From positions 1,391,501 through 1,455,500 of the forward strand of contig SMSO01000004.1 of NCBI GenBank assembly GCA_004764695.1: a stretch of 64,000 bases of DNA, written 5' to 3'. The notes below the pieces were generated by a model. It was not told where the DNA came from and made no database searches. It was given only the letters and a program-made list of their open reading frames with translations. Shown here in pieces: positions 26,046-40,300 of the stretch (position 1 is its first letter; every line of letters begins with the position of its first letter). Made by a program: the position numbers and the translations under genes. This DNA comes from Schizochytrium sp. TIO01 (taxonomy: Eukaryota; Sar; Bigyra; Thraustochytrida; Thraustochytriidae).

Positions 26046-27130
26046 CCGAGACTATTTTTTTCAATCATCAGCTATCATTAATTACATATGCTTGCTTGTG
26101 CTCACATGCAGAGAACAGCGATCTCTCACGGCATGTTTTCTTACGAGAGCTATTCTTAGCTTTCCCTAAGTATTTCCTATGTTTCGGGCAATCAATTTTA
26201 TATGAAGAGAGCTGGAGTTGAATAATCGAAACTTTTAGAAAGCAGTGTCTTGTGCTGAAACACGAAGAGCTTTCTTTTATAATAATATTAATTTAATTTT
26301 AAAAATAAAAAGAGTTTTTTGAGTCATAGACACTACGAGTGCCTATAAGGTCTTACTCTGCATGAAAGAGTTTATGCATTTATATTTAAAAAGCTTTTCA
26401 TGTAGGAGATGATAATTGTTTTACTCAAAATTAAAAATTAGAAACATTATTTTTCTTACTCAACTCTGGCTTTCATCCTTTTGATAATATATAACTTCTT
26501 CATATTTTCTTTTGAAACAGGGCTTTTAAGTTTGCGTTGGAGGGTATTCCATTTTTAAAACATTGATGTAACAAGAAGCATCATCTGATCTTACCAGCTA
26601 GGGTCATCACCAGATGGTCTCTCCGAGCGCCGCGACTATGGAATATTTCTTTTTCTTGGTGCTATCGCAGACACATGAAGGATTCACTAAGCAATGATTC
26701 GTACTCTCTTAATGATTATTTTTTGTATCTTGACGAACATACGAGCAGCAGGCTCTGCTCGCCCTGTTCGTGTCACTTGTCACCTCATCACAGAAAGGGA
26801 TGAATCAATGGAAAAGTTGGCGAATGCAAGAGGCGTTTCGCATTCTCGGCACCTTGCTTGAATAGATCCATCCCTACCCTCATCTGCAATACGTCATGGT
26901 TCACATAAGAATGAGAACCTTGGCCACCTTCTTCTTCCCAAATTATTTCTTCCGCGAAGGTTTCATCACTCGCCTGCTCTTCAAACAAACACAGGTCTGT
27001 CTCTAAATAAACCTGAGCTGCTCAAGATTTCGCGTTCCTAATTTTATTTTCGGCTTGATGGATTGTTCCCAGTTCGCAACTGCACGACAAAGCACTTGGA
27101 CAAATTTCGAGTCGGCAAGACCTCCTCAAG

Positions 27131-27163
27131 TTCTTCTTCTCCTTCTTCTTCTTCTTCTTCTTC
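27131..27163. repeat. (TTC)n trinucleotide repeat
   Basis: Pyrimidine-rich TTC repeat with one CC interruption. Confidence 0.85.
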
Positions 27164-27673
27164 GACTCACCTCACATCAACACAGCCGCCATTGCCTCAA
27201 TATCCGCCGTCATGATTAACACCTGTAGGCACGGCTATCGTGAACAACCTCCTGTTCGATCTTGGTCTTCTTGAAGCTGCGGAGCAATTTTTTCCTGCCA
27301 ATGGTAACCCCGAGCAGCCGTTTGCTCGCACGCCTTCGCCGCGCATACGGGCGGCGCCGAGGCCTTCCTCGATTCCTCACGTTTTGCTGTGCTCCTCCAA
27401 AGCCCACTCAGATCCTTGTGGAGCCAAGAGCTGCGCCAATCGAATACAGCTTTCCCAGTCGACATAACGCTGCGTCTTCTTAGCCAAACCCAACTTTTAA
27501 CTAAAAGATACCGTCGCCGCCGTATCGCTCAGGATCCTGAATGGTTCATCGCAGTTCACGACTCCCCAGCTTAGGCAAACTTAGGCACGCTAACACCAGG
27601 CAGCTAATACTACCTAAAGAGAGGACAGAAGACCCCAGAACCCCAAATAATCGATCGATAAGTAAATAAACAA

Positions 27674-27723
27674 CAACCAACCAACCAACCAACCAACCAA
27701 CCCGCCAACCAACCAGCCCGCCA
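27674..27723. repeat. (CCAA)n imperfect repeat
   Basis: Tandem CCAA units with CCCG interruptions; it grades into further CCAGC and CCAAC words to about 27800. Confidence 0.8.
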
Positions 27724-27826
27724 ACGAAACAAGCGAGGACGCAAGCCATCAAACATCCCATCAGCTGGCCAGTCAGCCAGTCGAGCAGCCAGTCAACCGG
27801 CCTATGATGCTCTTCGAGCTTATTCT

Positions 27827-27883
27827 CAAACAAACAAACAAACAAACAAACAAACAAACAAACAAACAAACAAACAAACAAAC
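27827..27883. repeat. (CAAA)14 tetranucleotide microsatellite
   Basis: About 14 perfect CAAA units. The minus-strand frame over it gives a repeated FVCL peptide, which is a by-product of the repeat. Confidence 0.95.
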
Positions 27884-30800
27884 GACAGTCGAGAATGTAA
27901 CTAATTATCTGCGCTGTGATTGAGACGACCTCCTCCTTCCTAGCAGTTGCTAGAACCTTCCTACCTCAGGCCCCGGTTCGGAGCCTCCACGATCTCGAGC
28001 ACGCACGAGCAGTGCTTTCAGTGGTCACACCGAACCACGCACCTGCTCTTCATTATCTATATGTTTCTCTAGTAGTATGCTAATCTTTCGAAGGAGGAAA
28101 CAGTCACATACATAGAGAGAAACAGAGGATTTTAACAGTTTTGATATAGAATATCACGGTATTTTTATTATATTTAGAATTTTTAAAAGCGTTCTAATTC
28201 CATATAATTTTAATTTTAAAAGGAGAAAGAAGAAAGTAGAAAAATAAATGAAAATAAGGTCTGCTATGGTGCTTAGAAAGAAAAGAGAAGAAAAACCTTA
28301 AAAGAAACTATTAAATAGTGACCTGTTTTGTTCATAAGAATAATGTTAAAGAATCAATCGTTTAATCTCTTCGAACGCGCGATGAGACAACGCCAGCTCT
28401 TCATAGAGGAAAGGGCAAGAGAGATCTTGGTGGATGAAATCACGCCAGAGTGTTGATTGATATCTGTGCCCGACCCTTTACAGAGCTGCTTATATACTTT
28501 GAGCTGTTGGTGGTGAAGACAAAGGAGGCTACAGCGTAGAGTGCGTCGGGATGGCTCGGCTAGAATATTTTTCATATATTTACAATTTCTCACTGCCATT
28601 GGCGCGTTCTCAATGAAAAAGGATTGATCTCACTGAACTACCTTTAGCCAATTGTTAGCTTCTCCTTTAGTATATTGATTTTCTCATTCCTGCTTGGGAT
28701 TTGAGCTTGAGCTTGGCTATGCCTTGTACAATGCTTGCAGGTTGCAGGCAAAAAGTAGCACAATCCTTGACTGCTCGCTGTCATTGCAAATCTGCTCGCA
28801 GAGAAGAGATGTAGGCTGATTTATTTGAAGCAGCCAGTTTGCTGGTAACAGTCACCAGGAATAAGGGACGCATTACACGCATCCGAAGATAACCTAAATA
28901 TACTTGTCGATTGCGAATATAGAAGGAAGTTGGGTATGTCCGCACTCAAATATTTTGAATCAAATTTTTAGGGGTATAGAACCTCTAGTTTTATTCTCAG
29001 CAATACATAAAAGATGAGTGATACGATACATTAGAAAACCCCAAACAATAGCTGGTTGAAAATTGGCAGCACAGCAAAACAGCCTATTTAAATCTATTGC
29101 ATCTTCGAGTCTAATTTGCATCAGGGCGAATTGCGAGCAGGGCTAAGCAAGCCCCGCATGCATCATTCAGAAATTGAAATCCATCCAAGTTTCTGTATCC
29201 TGTCACTCTAGTGATAATTTGGAAAATTAACCTTTCCATTCCCACATATTGTCCTTCAACAAATGTATATGCTGTAAAGTGGGCTCCTTCTTTTTTTCTT
29301 TCTTCTTTTCATAGAAGCAAAGAGACTCGTTGCATTTAAGAAATTAATCAAAAGTCAACATAGTAATTTAAACGAAGAGTGATATACCTCGAAATCTATG
29401 CGCGCATCTGTTAAAGTTATTGCGGGCTGAGCTTAATAAAATAGCAACACTATTTTTCAATTAATGATTGATCTTGCAGGCTTGTCGGTCCATTTTTTAG
29501 CATCAATTTAATCAAGCATTTGACCATGTCAATATTGCATGAACATTGAGATGATGGCACAGGATCAATACGTCATTGTATTACATAATTTCGCCTCACT
29601 GGATTCATGATTGTTTTCGTTCCCAAGGCAGCAAAGCTGACTGCGTGCCTTGCAGGCACTAATATCATGCATGTGGCTGCGCATGTTATCTTAGAAGGCT
29701 GGTATTTCTAAACATGGTATGATCCTGTACGCAATAGTAGAGGGCTTTGCATTCAAGAACCATTTCTCGCTTGCAACATAGATAAAATTATTGCAATCAC
29801 AATAACAACGTTTTAATTCCTGAGAAGCTACGTTGCTGTCCAATTTATCAAAGAAGTCCAACCTCCTTGAAAAAAGAGAGTATCCTCGTGTATTCACTGT
29901 TAAGACCTCTTAGAGGTTTAATCTAAAAAAGGTTTTTGTTTTCTTTCTTTTTTAATTTAAAATAAAAAAAGAGAAGGAAAAAAAACAAAAAAACACGAAA
30001 ACATAGTTTTATTCTTCTTTCATATTGTCATTGTCTGCCTTTTAAGTTGTTCTGAAAAGAATCCTTTACACGGGACGCAAAATTTCACCGTCCATCAGTA
30101 TGAAATAACTTATGACGAATGGCTGATGGCTGATGGATAACGTCTTCAAGGCAGCTAGCTGCGCGTGTGGTTTCGTTTCGTCGTCTTCGAAAAGATTTTG
30201 CTCGCAAGGCTACTCAAGGCGATGCCCAAATTCGCCATGTGTCGTGAATTGCCACTGAACTACCCCGCATAGGTTATAGTGCCTAATAGGGTATTATTAC
30301 GCATAGGAGCATCAGGGATGGGTAGAGCTAGTTCTAATATAAAAATGTTGTCGCTCGCAATGCTCGAGTTTATGACGTGCCAGGATTGTCAAGGGATCAC
30401 GGTCTTCCATAGGAGCTTGATTTTGTAGAATGCTTTGACTCGGGCCGGACGAACAATGGATTGCTTGAGCTAACTTGGCATGGAGAGAACATGATTCAAA
30501 CCCCTATAATAACAAATCGTCGGCTCGGAGCCTTTGCTGCCGCAAATTTGCTGAGAATTGATTTTCTTCTTGGAAAATAAATCAACACAGAGAATGGATC
30601 ATAGAGTCGTAAGAAAGGGAATAAATACATACCCTTTTGAAACCATACGCAATTTCGCAAGCAAGACTTGCACCACGGCTTAGCAGCTTAAACCGCGGGG
30701 CAGTCTTGCCCCGATTAAAAACCTTCCTTCGGGCTGCCATCCTAGCGACCCACTATTCATAAGATGCCAAAGAACAGCAACAATGCACCAGCGGTGAGAA

Positions 30801-33712
30801 TTACTGTGCTTTACTCACCTCGGCAGACAAAGCAAAAACATTGGTATTGTCAAAGCAGACTTCTGTGAGAAGACCCTGCTCGCCACCTCATATACATCAA
30901 AGGAGTTGCTTTTGGAATAGCCTATTCTCGATCTGGAACTCTGAATCTACCAATACTTTTTAGCTTCCTATCCCTAATTCATTCGAGGCAATATTCCCAG
31001 GATCACAACATGAGAAAGCGGCCGCGCTAGGGAGACTTCTACAGGCAAGTTCTGTCTTGAAGTGGTCATCCGCGGCCCTTGACCGATCTCTTCACCGTCG
31101 AGCAAGCAGTGGCCAACGAAGAACACTTATGCCGACCCAGAGATCCGCAATTGAGCCCTAACCCCTTTACTTTAATAAAAACAATAAAAAACATGAAGAG
31201 GTAAATCAGTAATATATCAACAATAACGAAGGTTTTAAAATGTATTTTTAATTAATTTGAATAAACAACAAGCACTAATTATATTTAATTAAAAAAATAA
31301 AAATAATGGCAAGTACAATACCAAGTGGAAGACCCGGTACCTTGGTTAGATCGTTCACAGCAGAGGCCAGTGAGCTTTTTGTTTTCGTGTGCCGTGAATT
31401 CATTAATTGCATGCTATATTTCCACGACTGACTCAGTGCGGACACAGACTACCTTAGCTTACGCTAGGCGGCGCAACACGAAGACTTAGTATGACTGTCG
31501 GCAGCATGTATGTAACAATGAAAAAGAAAGGGGCGGGCTTATTTCTCAGGCTTCCTTCATACTTAAAATGGAAATGGTTGATTCATAGTTTTCATCAAGA
31601 GTTTAAAGCATCTCTGTTCCCCTGATTATAACATTCAACTCCCCCTCTGCATGAAACTGGTCTTTGAAACTCATTGTTGCATGACATTGAGAGGGTTTTC
31701 AATGAGGCCCTCTGAATCAGAAAATGGCCTTAGTCTGATAAACCTGTTATACAAAGAGAGAGTACGCACACCCCTTTAAACCCATGGAAAGTAGGCTTTT
31801 TTCTCGCAACGTTGTGTTTTGCCCTTTTCCTGGACGCTGAGGAAGACACAGAGACGGGCCCCAGTAAATCTCCTGAACTGGAGACCTCGATGAAGAGTGC
31901 TGCATATCCGAGGCGAAGACATTAGGTGCCTGAGCGAAGGCTAAATGTCTCCAAAGCTGCGAAAACAGCGAGCAGCGCAAACTTCAACCGTGAGTATCTA
32001 ACTTGAAAAAACATGTATTTTTTTCAGTTTATTTGTCTATTCAGGGAATCAAAACAAGGCGTACTAGAAACAGCGGCTTTATTTGTTTGGGGTAGTACTC
32101 TTCGCTAGAAGATATATTCAGACCGATAGAAAAGTAAGCGAATGCTAATTTGCCTACGAAATGACTTCAAAGTGATTCCTGTTTATGCTAAAGCAAATGG
32201 GCAATAAAGCTACTACGGCGATGCGACTACATTCTCTGGTTCTATTGCAGTCGGAGGAAAAAGCTCTTTTTACGAAGCCGCGCAGATCGTACTAGACAGC
32301 AAGGTAGCCTAACTTCCGAATGAAAATAAAACTCACTAGAGCTGTCGAAAACCACCATCGAAACATAGCGGGTTGCGCAAGTATATCACCCACGTTCTAC
32401 CAACTTGATCTTGCAAAGGCACCTGGCTAGTGTCACGCCATTGCCTTGTAGAGCATGTATGAATTTATTCTAAGAATTATTTTGAAGAGCTCTACGACTA
32501 GGTTTGATCGTTTGCCAATTTGAATGATTGAATTTCTTGTTCTTAAAAAAAATAAGCTTGGACAAAATGCCACGTGCCATACTTGATTGACTAGTTTGAA
32601 TTGCCCATTGAAGACCACCGCAAAGCATCCATTGAACATCGCCTCACCTATGCATCGCTGATGAAATTAACATGTCTATGCTTGCTTAAATGTAAGCTCA
32701 TCAAGGTGAGAAGTAGTTTATTTAGGCAAACCACTGTGCAAGTCTTCAAAAGTTGGGGACGGTAGCACGAATCAGGGATAGACAGAGCACTGTCTTTCGA
32801 ATATTTACATGACTCTTGAATGTTGGGGCCTCTTACTTTTTCCCTTTTGGTTAATCCAGTCACGGCCTTTCTTAACCTAAAAGTGGCTTTTTTTTTCAGT
32901 TGCTTCGCAAGATGCAATTGAGATAAGAAAATGAAATTGCTTTGAGTATTTTTTAGTAAATAGGCGATCTCTTTTCAATCATAACATTTTAAAATACAGA
33001 CAGCTCGTATGTAAAGCCAGCCGATGCGAGCATTTCTAAGCAGCCTTCTAGAATAAGCCGCCCTTGTATGCGCGGTTAGATATTTATATCAAGAATTCAA
33101 AGCTTGAGAACTTAGTCATCTAGTCCGCATTGTTTAATTTTCCATAAGACTTAATAAACTACGAATCCAATCCATCCAGGAGATACGTTCCTTTTAGTGG
33201 TTGAGAATTATACAATTAGAATTCTAAAGGTTGTTTCTTCTTTTGCAACTAAAGTAGGATGTCTAAATTTGAATATGGGTATGAGGCACTCTTTGAGAGA
33301 GTGAAACCTATGGGCACCTTTAAACAAGGTCCCGTGTAGATTTCTCCAGCTAAGTACAAGGGCTAGCATTCGTTTTACTTGTTAAAGCATCAGTGATCTG
33401 CTTATCTTAATTAGAAAAGAAAGCAACATTCGAGACGGCTCACTAATGTTTTCGACCTTCACTTTTTCCGAGTAGCAGAAGTAAACTGTGTTCTTACTTT
33501 GCTAGCGAGCAATTTTTTTTTTAATGCTACTAAACAGCCTCAAAATCTTCAATTCAATGCGGGTAAACACGTAGTAACACTTGCCTTGGTCTGCATACAT
33601 TCTTCCCCTTTCGTTTACTCTTTCTTCTTCGCCTTAAATAGTTGCCATCCATGGTAAACTCATTGCTCGCTATCATAAATAAACTTTTGTTTAAACCTTC
33701 ATTTTATTCTTT

Positions 33713-33732
33713 AAAAAAAAAAAAAAAAAAAA
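33713..33732. repeat. 20-base A homopolymer
   Basis: A run of 20 A. With no gene directly upstream on the plus strand there is no sign that it is a retrotransposed poly(A) tail. Confidence 0.9.
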
Positions 33733-33947
33733 CTTATTTTCATGACCTTGTTTTCGTTAAACAAAATTTTCAAGAAAGAAGAAGAAGAAAAAATGTTGGA
33801 AAAGGAAAGTGTATAATATAAACAAACAGTCCTACAAAAAGGTCTTCATGTTTTCACATGGAAAGAAAGCACGAAGAAGCGGAGAAAGAAAACTTTACAT
33901 TTTCCTTTTGGAAGCCCTTGTGGTGGAAATAAAGAATTACTGCAAGC

Positions 33948-34387
33948 CTATGAGAATACTAAACCATCCACGTGAATAGAAAGAACTCCAGAGAACGCAA
34001 ACCGACAGACAAGGTCTTTCTTCAGGTCCGCCTCATGGGAGGAAGTTGGGCGCGCCGAATCAATCGTGACCACCTGCCGGTTCGGAGCTACCTTGGCACG
34101 CTTGCCAGCACGCACTTTGCAAACAGCTTCGGGCACTTCGAAAGCGGAGGAGCAAAAAGATCCTGAAGAGGACCAAAGCAAGCAAGGCCAGCTCGCGACT
34201 TGAAGCGGGCGAAGCACGCACCGCTCTGCGGTCCAATCTCACGACAGGCGTCGAGAGCAGCGTTGTCCAGGGCGCTGCGTTCAAAGGAGGGAACTAACTC
34301 CTCGAGGCGGGTGGAGGGAAATGGAGGATCTTCAGAAGAACGAACCGCAGGAGCGGCCTCTGGAGAAGTGAGCGCGGGTTGACGCAT
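33948..34387 (-). CDS. Candidate two-exon gene, unknown function
   Basis: A GC-rich island with codon-like composition inside AT-rich DNA. Two minus-strand frames, 34088-34387 and 33948-34217, overlap; the first starts with ATG at 34387. Removing 34163-34221 (59 nt, GTGCGT donor, acceptor TCCTCTTCAG behind a pyrimidine-rich tract) joins them in frame and gives 126 residues: exons 34222-34387 and 33948-34162. The product would have a Pro/Ser/Ala-rich N-terminus, a short acidic region (LEELVPSFERSALDN), four cysteines between residues 48 and 110 and a basic RAGKRAKVAPNRQ segment. The unspliced frame would instead encode 99 residues containing a CX9C pair (CREIGPQSGAC), as in some mitochondrial intermembrane-space proteins, but no matching second pair follows. 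I do not recognise a family. No gene lies within several kilobases. Confidence 0.35.
34163..34221 (-). other. Candidate intron, 59 nt
   Basis: GT at 34221-34220 in a GTGCGT context, AG at 34164-34163 after a run rich in C and T. Its removal keeps the frame from upstream to downstream exon, which a random GT-AG pair would do one time in three. Confidence 0.4.
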
Positions 34388-37300
34388 ACCTACCTAGCCA
34401 GCTACGATGAGATTGAGAGTGTATAATCTACTGCCGTGCTCAAGATCAGCTGCACCCAGAATAGTTGATTCTGAGCCCTTCTGGTGCCAGGAACAATGCT
34501 TTGGAACAATCGTGCTGACTCTGAAAAAATGCCCAGTTTACTGGTGAGCTGTTTCGTTGAGATGAGATGAGATGAGCCAGAGCGAACAATCTATACATGG
34601 GTCATGGCCGCCACGGCTCTTCGGAAAACTGGCATCTTATCGAAGAAGCTGGCTTGGCTTGGTGCGAAGCAGAAGAAGGGAATTGTCAGCTTAATTTGCT
34701 AGTTCTATTCTCGAAGGAACCCGGCCTGATCAAAAAGAGAGAGCTCTGCAGGATCGAAGAGGACTGTCTCGTGCCTGGTTGCTTGGCACACGCAAAGACA
34801 ATATCAATCCACCGCTCCGTCTTTCTGGCGAGCAGGTCGGGTTGCTTGGAGCTCCTGCTGGAACATACATGGCGGTGATGCCACAGCCTCAAATCCCTCC
34901 TTCAAGGTGATTCTAGTTCCTCCCTTATTCCCAAGAGCGACGAACAGCAAGCGCCCAGCTAAAAAGTAACCAAACTACAGGCGTAAGCAGCCTCACTGAA
35001 GAAGAAGACAGCTTGCGAAGCATGCTTTCGAACGGCACTGGGCTCACAGATCTCTTGCGCCCACTACAGATCAACCCGCAAGTAGAAATTTAGTTTTTTC
35101 GTGTGTTCGCTACAGAGCTCTTTGCCCCGGAGCTTTACTACAAGGGTATGACCACTAGGTTCTGCAAAATCGATTGCAAGAACGTAGGTTCGAGGATGTC
35201 ATGAAAGAATCGCACACGAAGACTGGTTTGACGTCGAGACTCCTCCACCATCGATCAAGGTTGTCATGACGCACTCACGAGGCGAAGCGAAGAGATCCCT
35301 CCAAAGTGCAAAAGGACGACAACTGCTGTCATAGCAACGTCAAACGCAGAACTACTAACCACTGCCTGCTAGGAGAATCAATAGTAAAGATATCACTATA
35401 CGTTTTGGTTAGGAATAGCCTAGTGATGTTTTTCGTTTCTAATTTTTTTTTGCTTTTTTACTGTAGCTAGCTGGCTATGTATTAGAATCGTGACACTGTC
35501 AGAGACGTGAAGAAAAGAAACTTGAACACTTTTAAGCGATTCAAGGTGCAGTCGCTGCTCTTTTTTTCTTTTTTCTTTTTTTCTCCTAAAACTTTGCAGA
35601 TGATGGTTGAGCGTCATCATCCATACGGAACCCCTAAAGCGGAGCGATCACTGCAGTCAGTAACCGGTTGCGGGCACTCTTTTTATTTTGAATGATACAT
35701 TTTTATTTATTTTTTTCAACATTCTATTCATGATACTAAAAACAATTTATTTAATTTAAAAACTAATTTAAAGTGATTTAAAAATCTACTCAAGGCAGTG
35801 AAGCACATATTTCCCTCTGCTCGCAACTATTACTGAGATCGTAATAGTGCAGCCGGTTTGTTTGAAAGCGCTCTCTTTAGAATGTTGCATTATGTTTTCT
35901 TCTATCAACTCTCTGAAAACGGGCATCATCTTGTAAAGTTTTCATTTGTTTCGATGAAAACCCATGACTTCCGAGATATTCAAGACTCCGGTGCTCCAGG
36001 AGGTGGAAACCGCAAAATTCATGAGCTTGGTCAGAAGCCCCTGCCCCCTCTTGGACTTCTGAGCCGGAGCCTCCTGCGAAGGTGGTTCGTTGTTAAGACC
36101 GCTCTACTGTTAGAAAGAAGTTGCTCAAGATATAGGAACGCTTCATCAAACTGTTATTCATAGTCATTGTTAAGCCCTAGTTAGAGTCGAAGAAGAGACA
36201 TTTTCTTTCGTTTGGGTTTGTTTCTTCAGTTTTGCCAAAATGAGAAATTCTATTTTCAACATCTCAAATGAGCACCGGAAAGAGGGCAATACAAATTTAG
36301 GTGTCATGAGAATCTTGTATACAACTGGTTCATCGGGGAAGCGTGTTAGATTTTCGTTGAGACTCGACGATTTGACGACTTTCAAAGAAGAGATACTGAT
36401 GTTAAACTTAACAGTCAGGTTTTCGCATGATTTAAAGCTTCAGCATTCCTTCGGGGAGGCTATGGACGAGCCAATTTTCGTCGCCAACTTAAGTTGGGTC
36501 GAGCAACCATCCATCTCCTTCTCTAATATTGTTGCCAGAGGCTTCCGCGGTTGTAGATTCTGGGATGCACGGAATTGTTTCTACAAGAAAGAATCATGGC
36601 AGAACACCAAAGTTTCTCACTTCATCCTGGAATCCTCATGACACGTGACAGATCACGATTCAAGAAGGCAGAGAGTCGCGACTCCCTCTGGCTCCAACAT
36701 TGCTTCTGCTGGAACGAGTCTAGCAAATTTACAAGCAAACGAGCGTGCAGAATCAGCTCCTGTTTGCTACCGGCTCCGAGCGATGTTTGTGCCTGACAAT
36801 AAGCTGCTACCCGGCACATGAGTTTGCCAGTGGACACCATGTCCAAATTACTGCTCTAGGGAGACGCCAGGGAGCTGGGAATGTTCCTTTGATTGATTTT
36901 TCAATCTTTTTTTTTAAAGGCTCTTAGAACTTACTACGCCCGATATCAAACTTGTCGTCTGGCTAGCAGAAATAAATTGCTCAAGTTGCTGGCGAAACGA
37001 TTCAGCGAAGAGGGCTCTCCATCTTGGCTCTGAATTCACGACCGCTTCTTTAAAGTTTGATCTTTATAAATACGTAGTACTTGATTAAGACGTTTTATTA
37101 ATAAGCCGGCTTTTTAATAACTTTCAGATTCTCTCTCCTTTTTTTTTCATCTTCCTTTTTGTTATATATATATTTTTTAATAGAATAAATTTAGGTACCC
37201 TATCCAGTACCTAAATAGAAGCTACTTAGCTAGGTATGACAAAACTTTACGATTGTTTGTTTTTATATAATATATAAAATGTCTTTTGTTATAGAAGACA

Positions 37301-40300
37301 TTATGATATCACTGGTTAGTAGTAGGACTAAATTTTTTTTCGAACGTAGATTAGTTTGGCAAATAATTTGTGGGGGGTGGCTTGATTATTTACTGCCCAC
37401 TTTTAAGTATTTAGGTATACTACTGCCGATGGCTGCTAAATGATAATGTGACAAAGTTTGAGCAAGGAGACGCTCTGATTTTCTTCGTAAATCGTCATCA
37501 TTGAGAGGATGTAACATCTACTGACGCATCAAGTATTTCCACTAGGTCTGCGTTGATGAAAAGATACTATGCATACTCCTCACAAAAATTGCTTCTACTC
37601 CATATAACTACTTCGCACGAACACCAGCGAGCAAAAACAAACAGCGCGAACAAGAAATATGTCTAACAATTTCGAATTGTAGACGAACAGTTTATGCGAA
37701 TAGAGCTGGCACTGTTTGACAAGGTTAAACAAAAGGCACTATTGCTTTGAATGCCGGGAGTCTTCGAGTGTCTTGGAATTCCCAAAGTCAGGCCGGCTCT
37801 GATTGGGCTCTGATACGGTTGACAAATATGGGTGCAATGAGAGGATGGACCTTCCTAGTCCAATAAAAGTTAGTTCGACCCATTTTCATAAGTTCCTCTT
37901 CGCTTGGCATCAAGAGTGCAGCAGTAACGTGCAATAAGCTCATATTTCCAAATCCAAGCAATCCTTATATAACAATAAGGATTTTCAAGATTGGTCATTA
38001 GCTTAAACCTCTGACAGATTTTTCCAAACTCTGAAGTTCGCAATACTATAGGGAACCATTGAACATAAATGCTGAGCAGCTTTTGTGTTTTTGTGTCGCA
38101 ACTGCAATCATCACCTTGAGTCCCTCGAGTCTTGTGTTTTGTTTTTAATATAATAAAAGTTAGTATCTGATTGAGCGAGAGAAAGGTGCCTTTCGAAAAT
38201 TAACTAATGATTATAGAAAGTAGGGTGCTATTGTTTTAGCCACAAAATTTCAATCTCTTCAGACATTTTGTTCCTCGTCTCAAGAATGCAAGGACTCCCG
38301 AACAACACTGAACTCTAAGATTTCCATCCCTCAACATAGTTGCACCAGAGTTAACCTTGTAAGTTTCCATAAAATCTGACTCTTCAGAGCGGCACCTCTC
38401 TTACTCTACACGCCCTGTAGTGAGTTCAACATATGTGAAAAATATGGTTTATATTTTTCATACAAATTCTTGGTCCTGACCCAGTTTTTATTGAGGCTGG
38501 CTTGGAAAATGAAGAAAACTTTTTACCAACAAGACAAACTCAAAACCGTTCATACAGATGCGAGCAGGAGCTGATAATTTGCTAAAGTTTGAAGTTCAAG
38601 GTTTGCTTCTTTGCTAGCACTAACTTAAGCTTAACTGTCCTACAAGAAGTAATATTCAAACCTAAATATATCTTTTGAGATCTGTCTATCTGATAGCGTT
38701 GTGGGGAAAGCCACTACACGACATCTTTCAACTTGTGTGCTAAGTATTATCCGGGCCGTTACAATTTACATAGCTATGTCCAGAGTCTTTTTAGTAAACC
38801 TTCATTTGAAGCAACAGGCGCACAATGTTTTGATGGAGTTAGTGGCGGGCTACTACTGTAAGTCTTCAAGAATTCTGACATTGATAAAACTAAAAATAGA
38901 CGACCAGATATTGAAGCATGCTTGCGAAGCCAAGGGACTTGATACGAGAAAGTTTGTAGATGATATCCATCCAACAGAAGAAGTATGGTGAAATTTCATT
39001 TGATCATTGGAGATAAAACTAAACTAAACTATGCAATTGTATCGAATGCAGATCAGCTCAGTCTTAGTCTTCAAGTTGGTGCATGCATCAACATGAATTA
39101 CAAGCACAGTATATCGATAAATGATCAGGCCAAACTTTGTAATCTTTTCTAAGTGCTCTTCAAGCCTTCTTTTAATACTTTTCTTTCAGCCATCGCGTCA
39201 ATATCTAACTTACCAGATTCGCAGCGTAGGCAGATATTTGTATTATATTATATATATATGTATGTAATATGGGTCGTCTCAATGCTCATTCCTTGTAAAT
39301 TAGCTCGGAAGGATGTTTAAGTCCGTCAATGCATTCTGCTCTTCATATAGGCATTGGTCAGCCTAAAAATTTCCATTTCGAAGTGCAAGTTTAAAAAGGT
39401 TGGTTCTACGAAACACGCGCAGTGAAGTGTCGAAGCAAAACTTTGACTCGATGGATAGGTGTTTAAAGACTTTGAGTGTAAAGAACGCTCGGGGCATGCG
39501 ATTAGCGATAGTGGTCTGTATGGTAACCTTCCAAATGAACATCAAGAGGATATAGTGTCTATATTGTCATATGAAACATGAAAACCTTAGGCATTTTTCG
39601 TTGAAGTATTGAAGCTTAGGTTCATATGCGTGTTGTTCGGACTCGATGAACTGCATCTCATTCAAGAGTGAATTACTCAACTGGTCAATGGAAGATGGCT
39701 CCAATAGATTAAGTTTAATTTTTAATTTCTAAATGTTCAAACTGATCCATCAATGCTCCATATAACGTCTTTCATGAAGGTTGTTTAATCTAAAGATGGT
39801 AATAGGTATAGGTTGTAATGAGAATATCTAATGGTTTTCTTTAGGTGTTGGATCCGCGTATTGCTGAAACTTGCAGACTAATTGGATAGAGAATGACTAA
39901 CAAGAGGAAGGACAACTGTTTGAAATACTTGAAAAAAAAATAGAGTCTTTCTAAACGTAAAATTTTAGAGCTGGCTATCAGTGGACCCAGGGGATTATAC
40001 AACGTAGAGATATTTATAATAATTTAGAAAAACAACAACCGTCAGTTTATGTATCTCTGATTCATTCTATGTATCCAGAAGTTATACCTTTTTGCCAAAG
40101 AATCTAGCGATGTCTTGTCCAAATGGTGCTTTTCTTGGTGATGTCAACACGAACGGATTTGAAAAGAAGGGAATCTCACATGAAATTTCATCCCAACAAT
40201 ACAACACATCCGCTGTGGCTCAATTTTCACGTCTGACGATCAGCCAGACTCTTTAAAACTTCTGACAGGTACCTCGAAGTCTGTGGTAAGTTTATTGGAA

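Larger units (their letters stand above)
26046..33947. other. Gene-poor region after transporter copy 3
   Basis: No gene is supported. It contains a (TTC)n repeat (27131-27163), CCAA-rich and (CAAA)n repeats (27674-27883), AT-rich tracts (26280, 28150-28260, 29940-30000, 31190-31310) and a 20-base A run (33713-33732). The stretch 27240-27480 is GC-rich with overlapping open frames on both strands, none recognisable. Confidence 0.55.

Noticed and set aside
27546-27881. Minus-strand frame starting with repeated FVCL
   Set aside because: Translation of the (CAAA)n microsatellite and CCAA repeats.
36240-36641. 133-codon plus-strand ORF
   Set aside because: No motif, codon choice like the surrounding DNA, overlapped by other frames.
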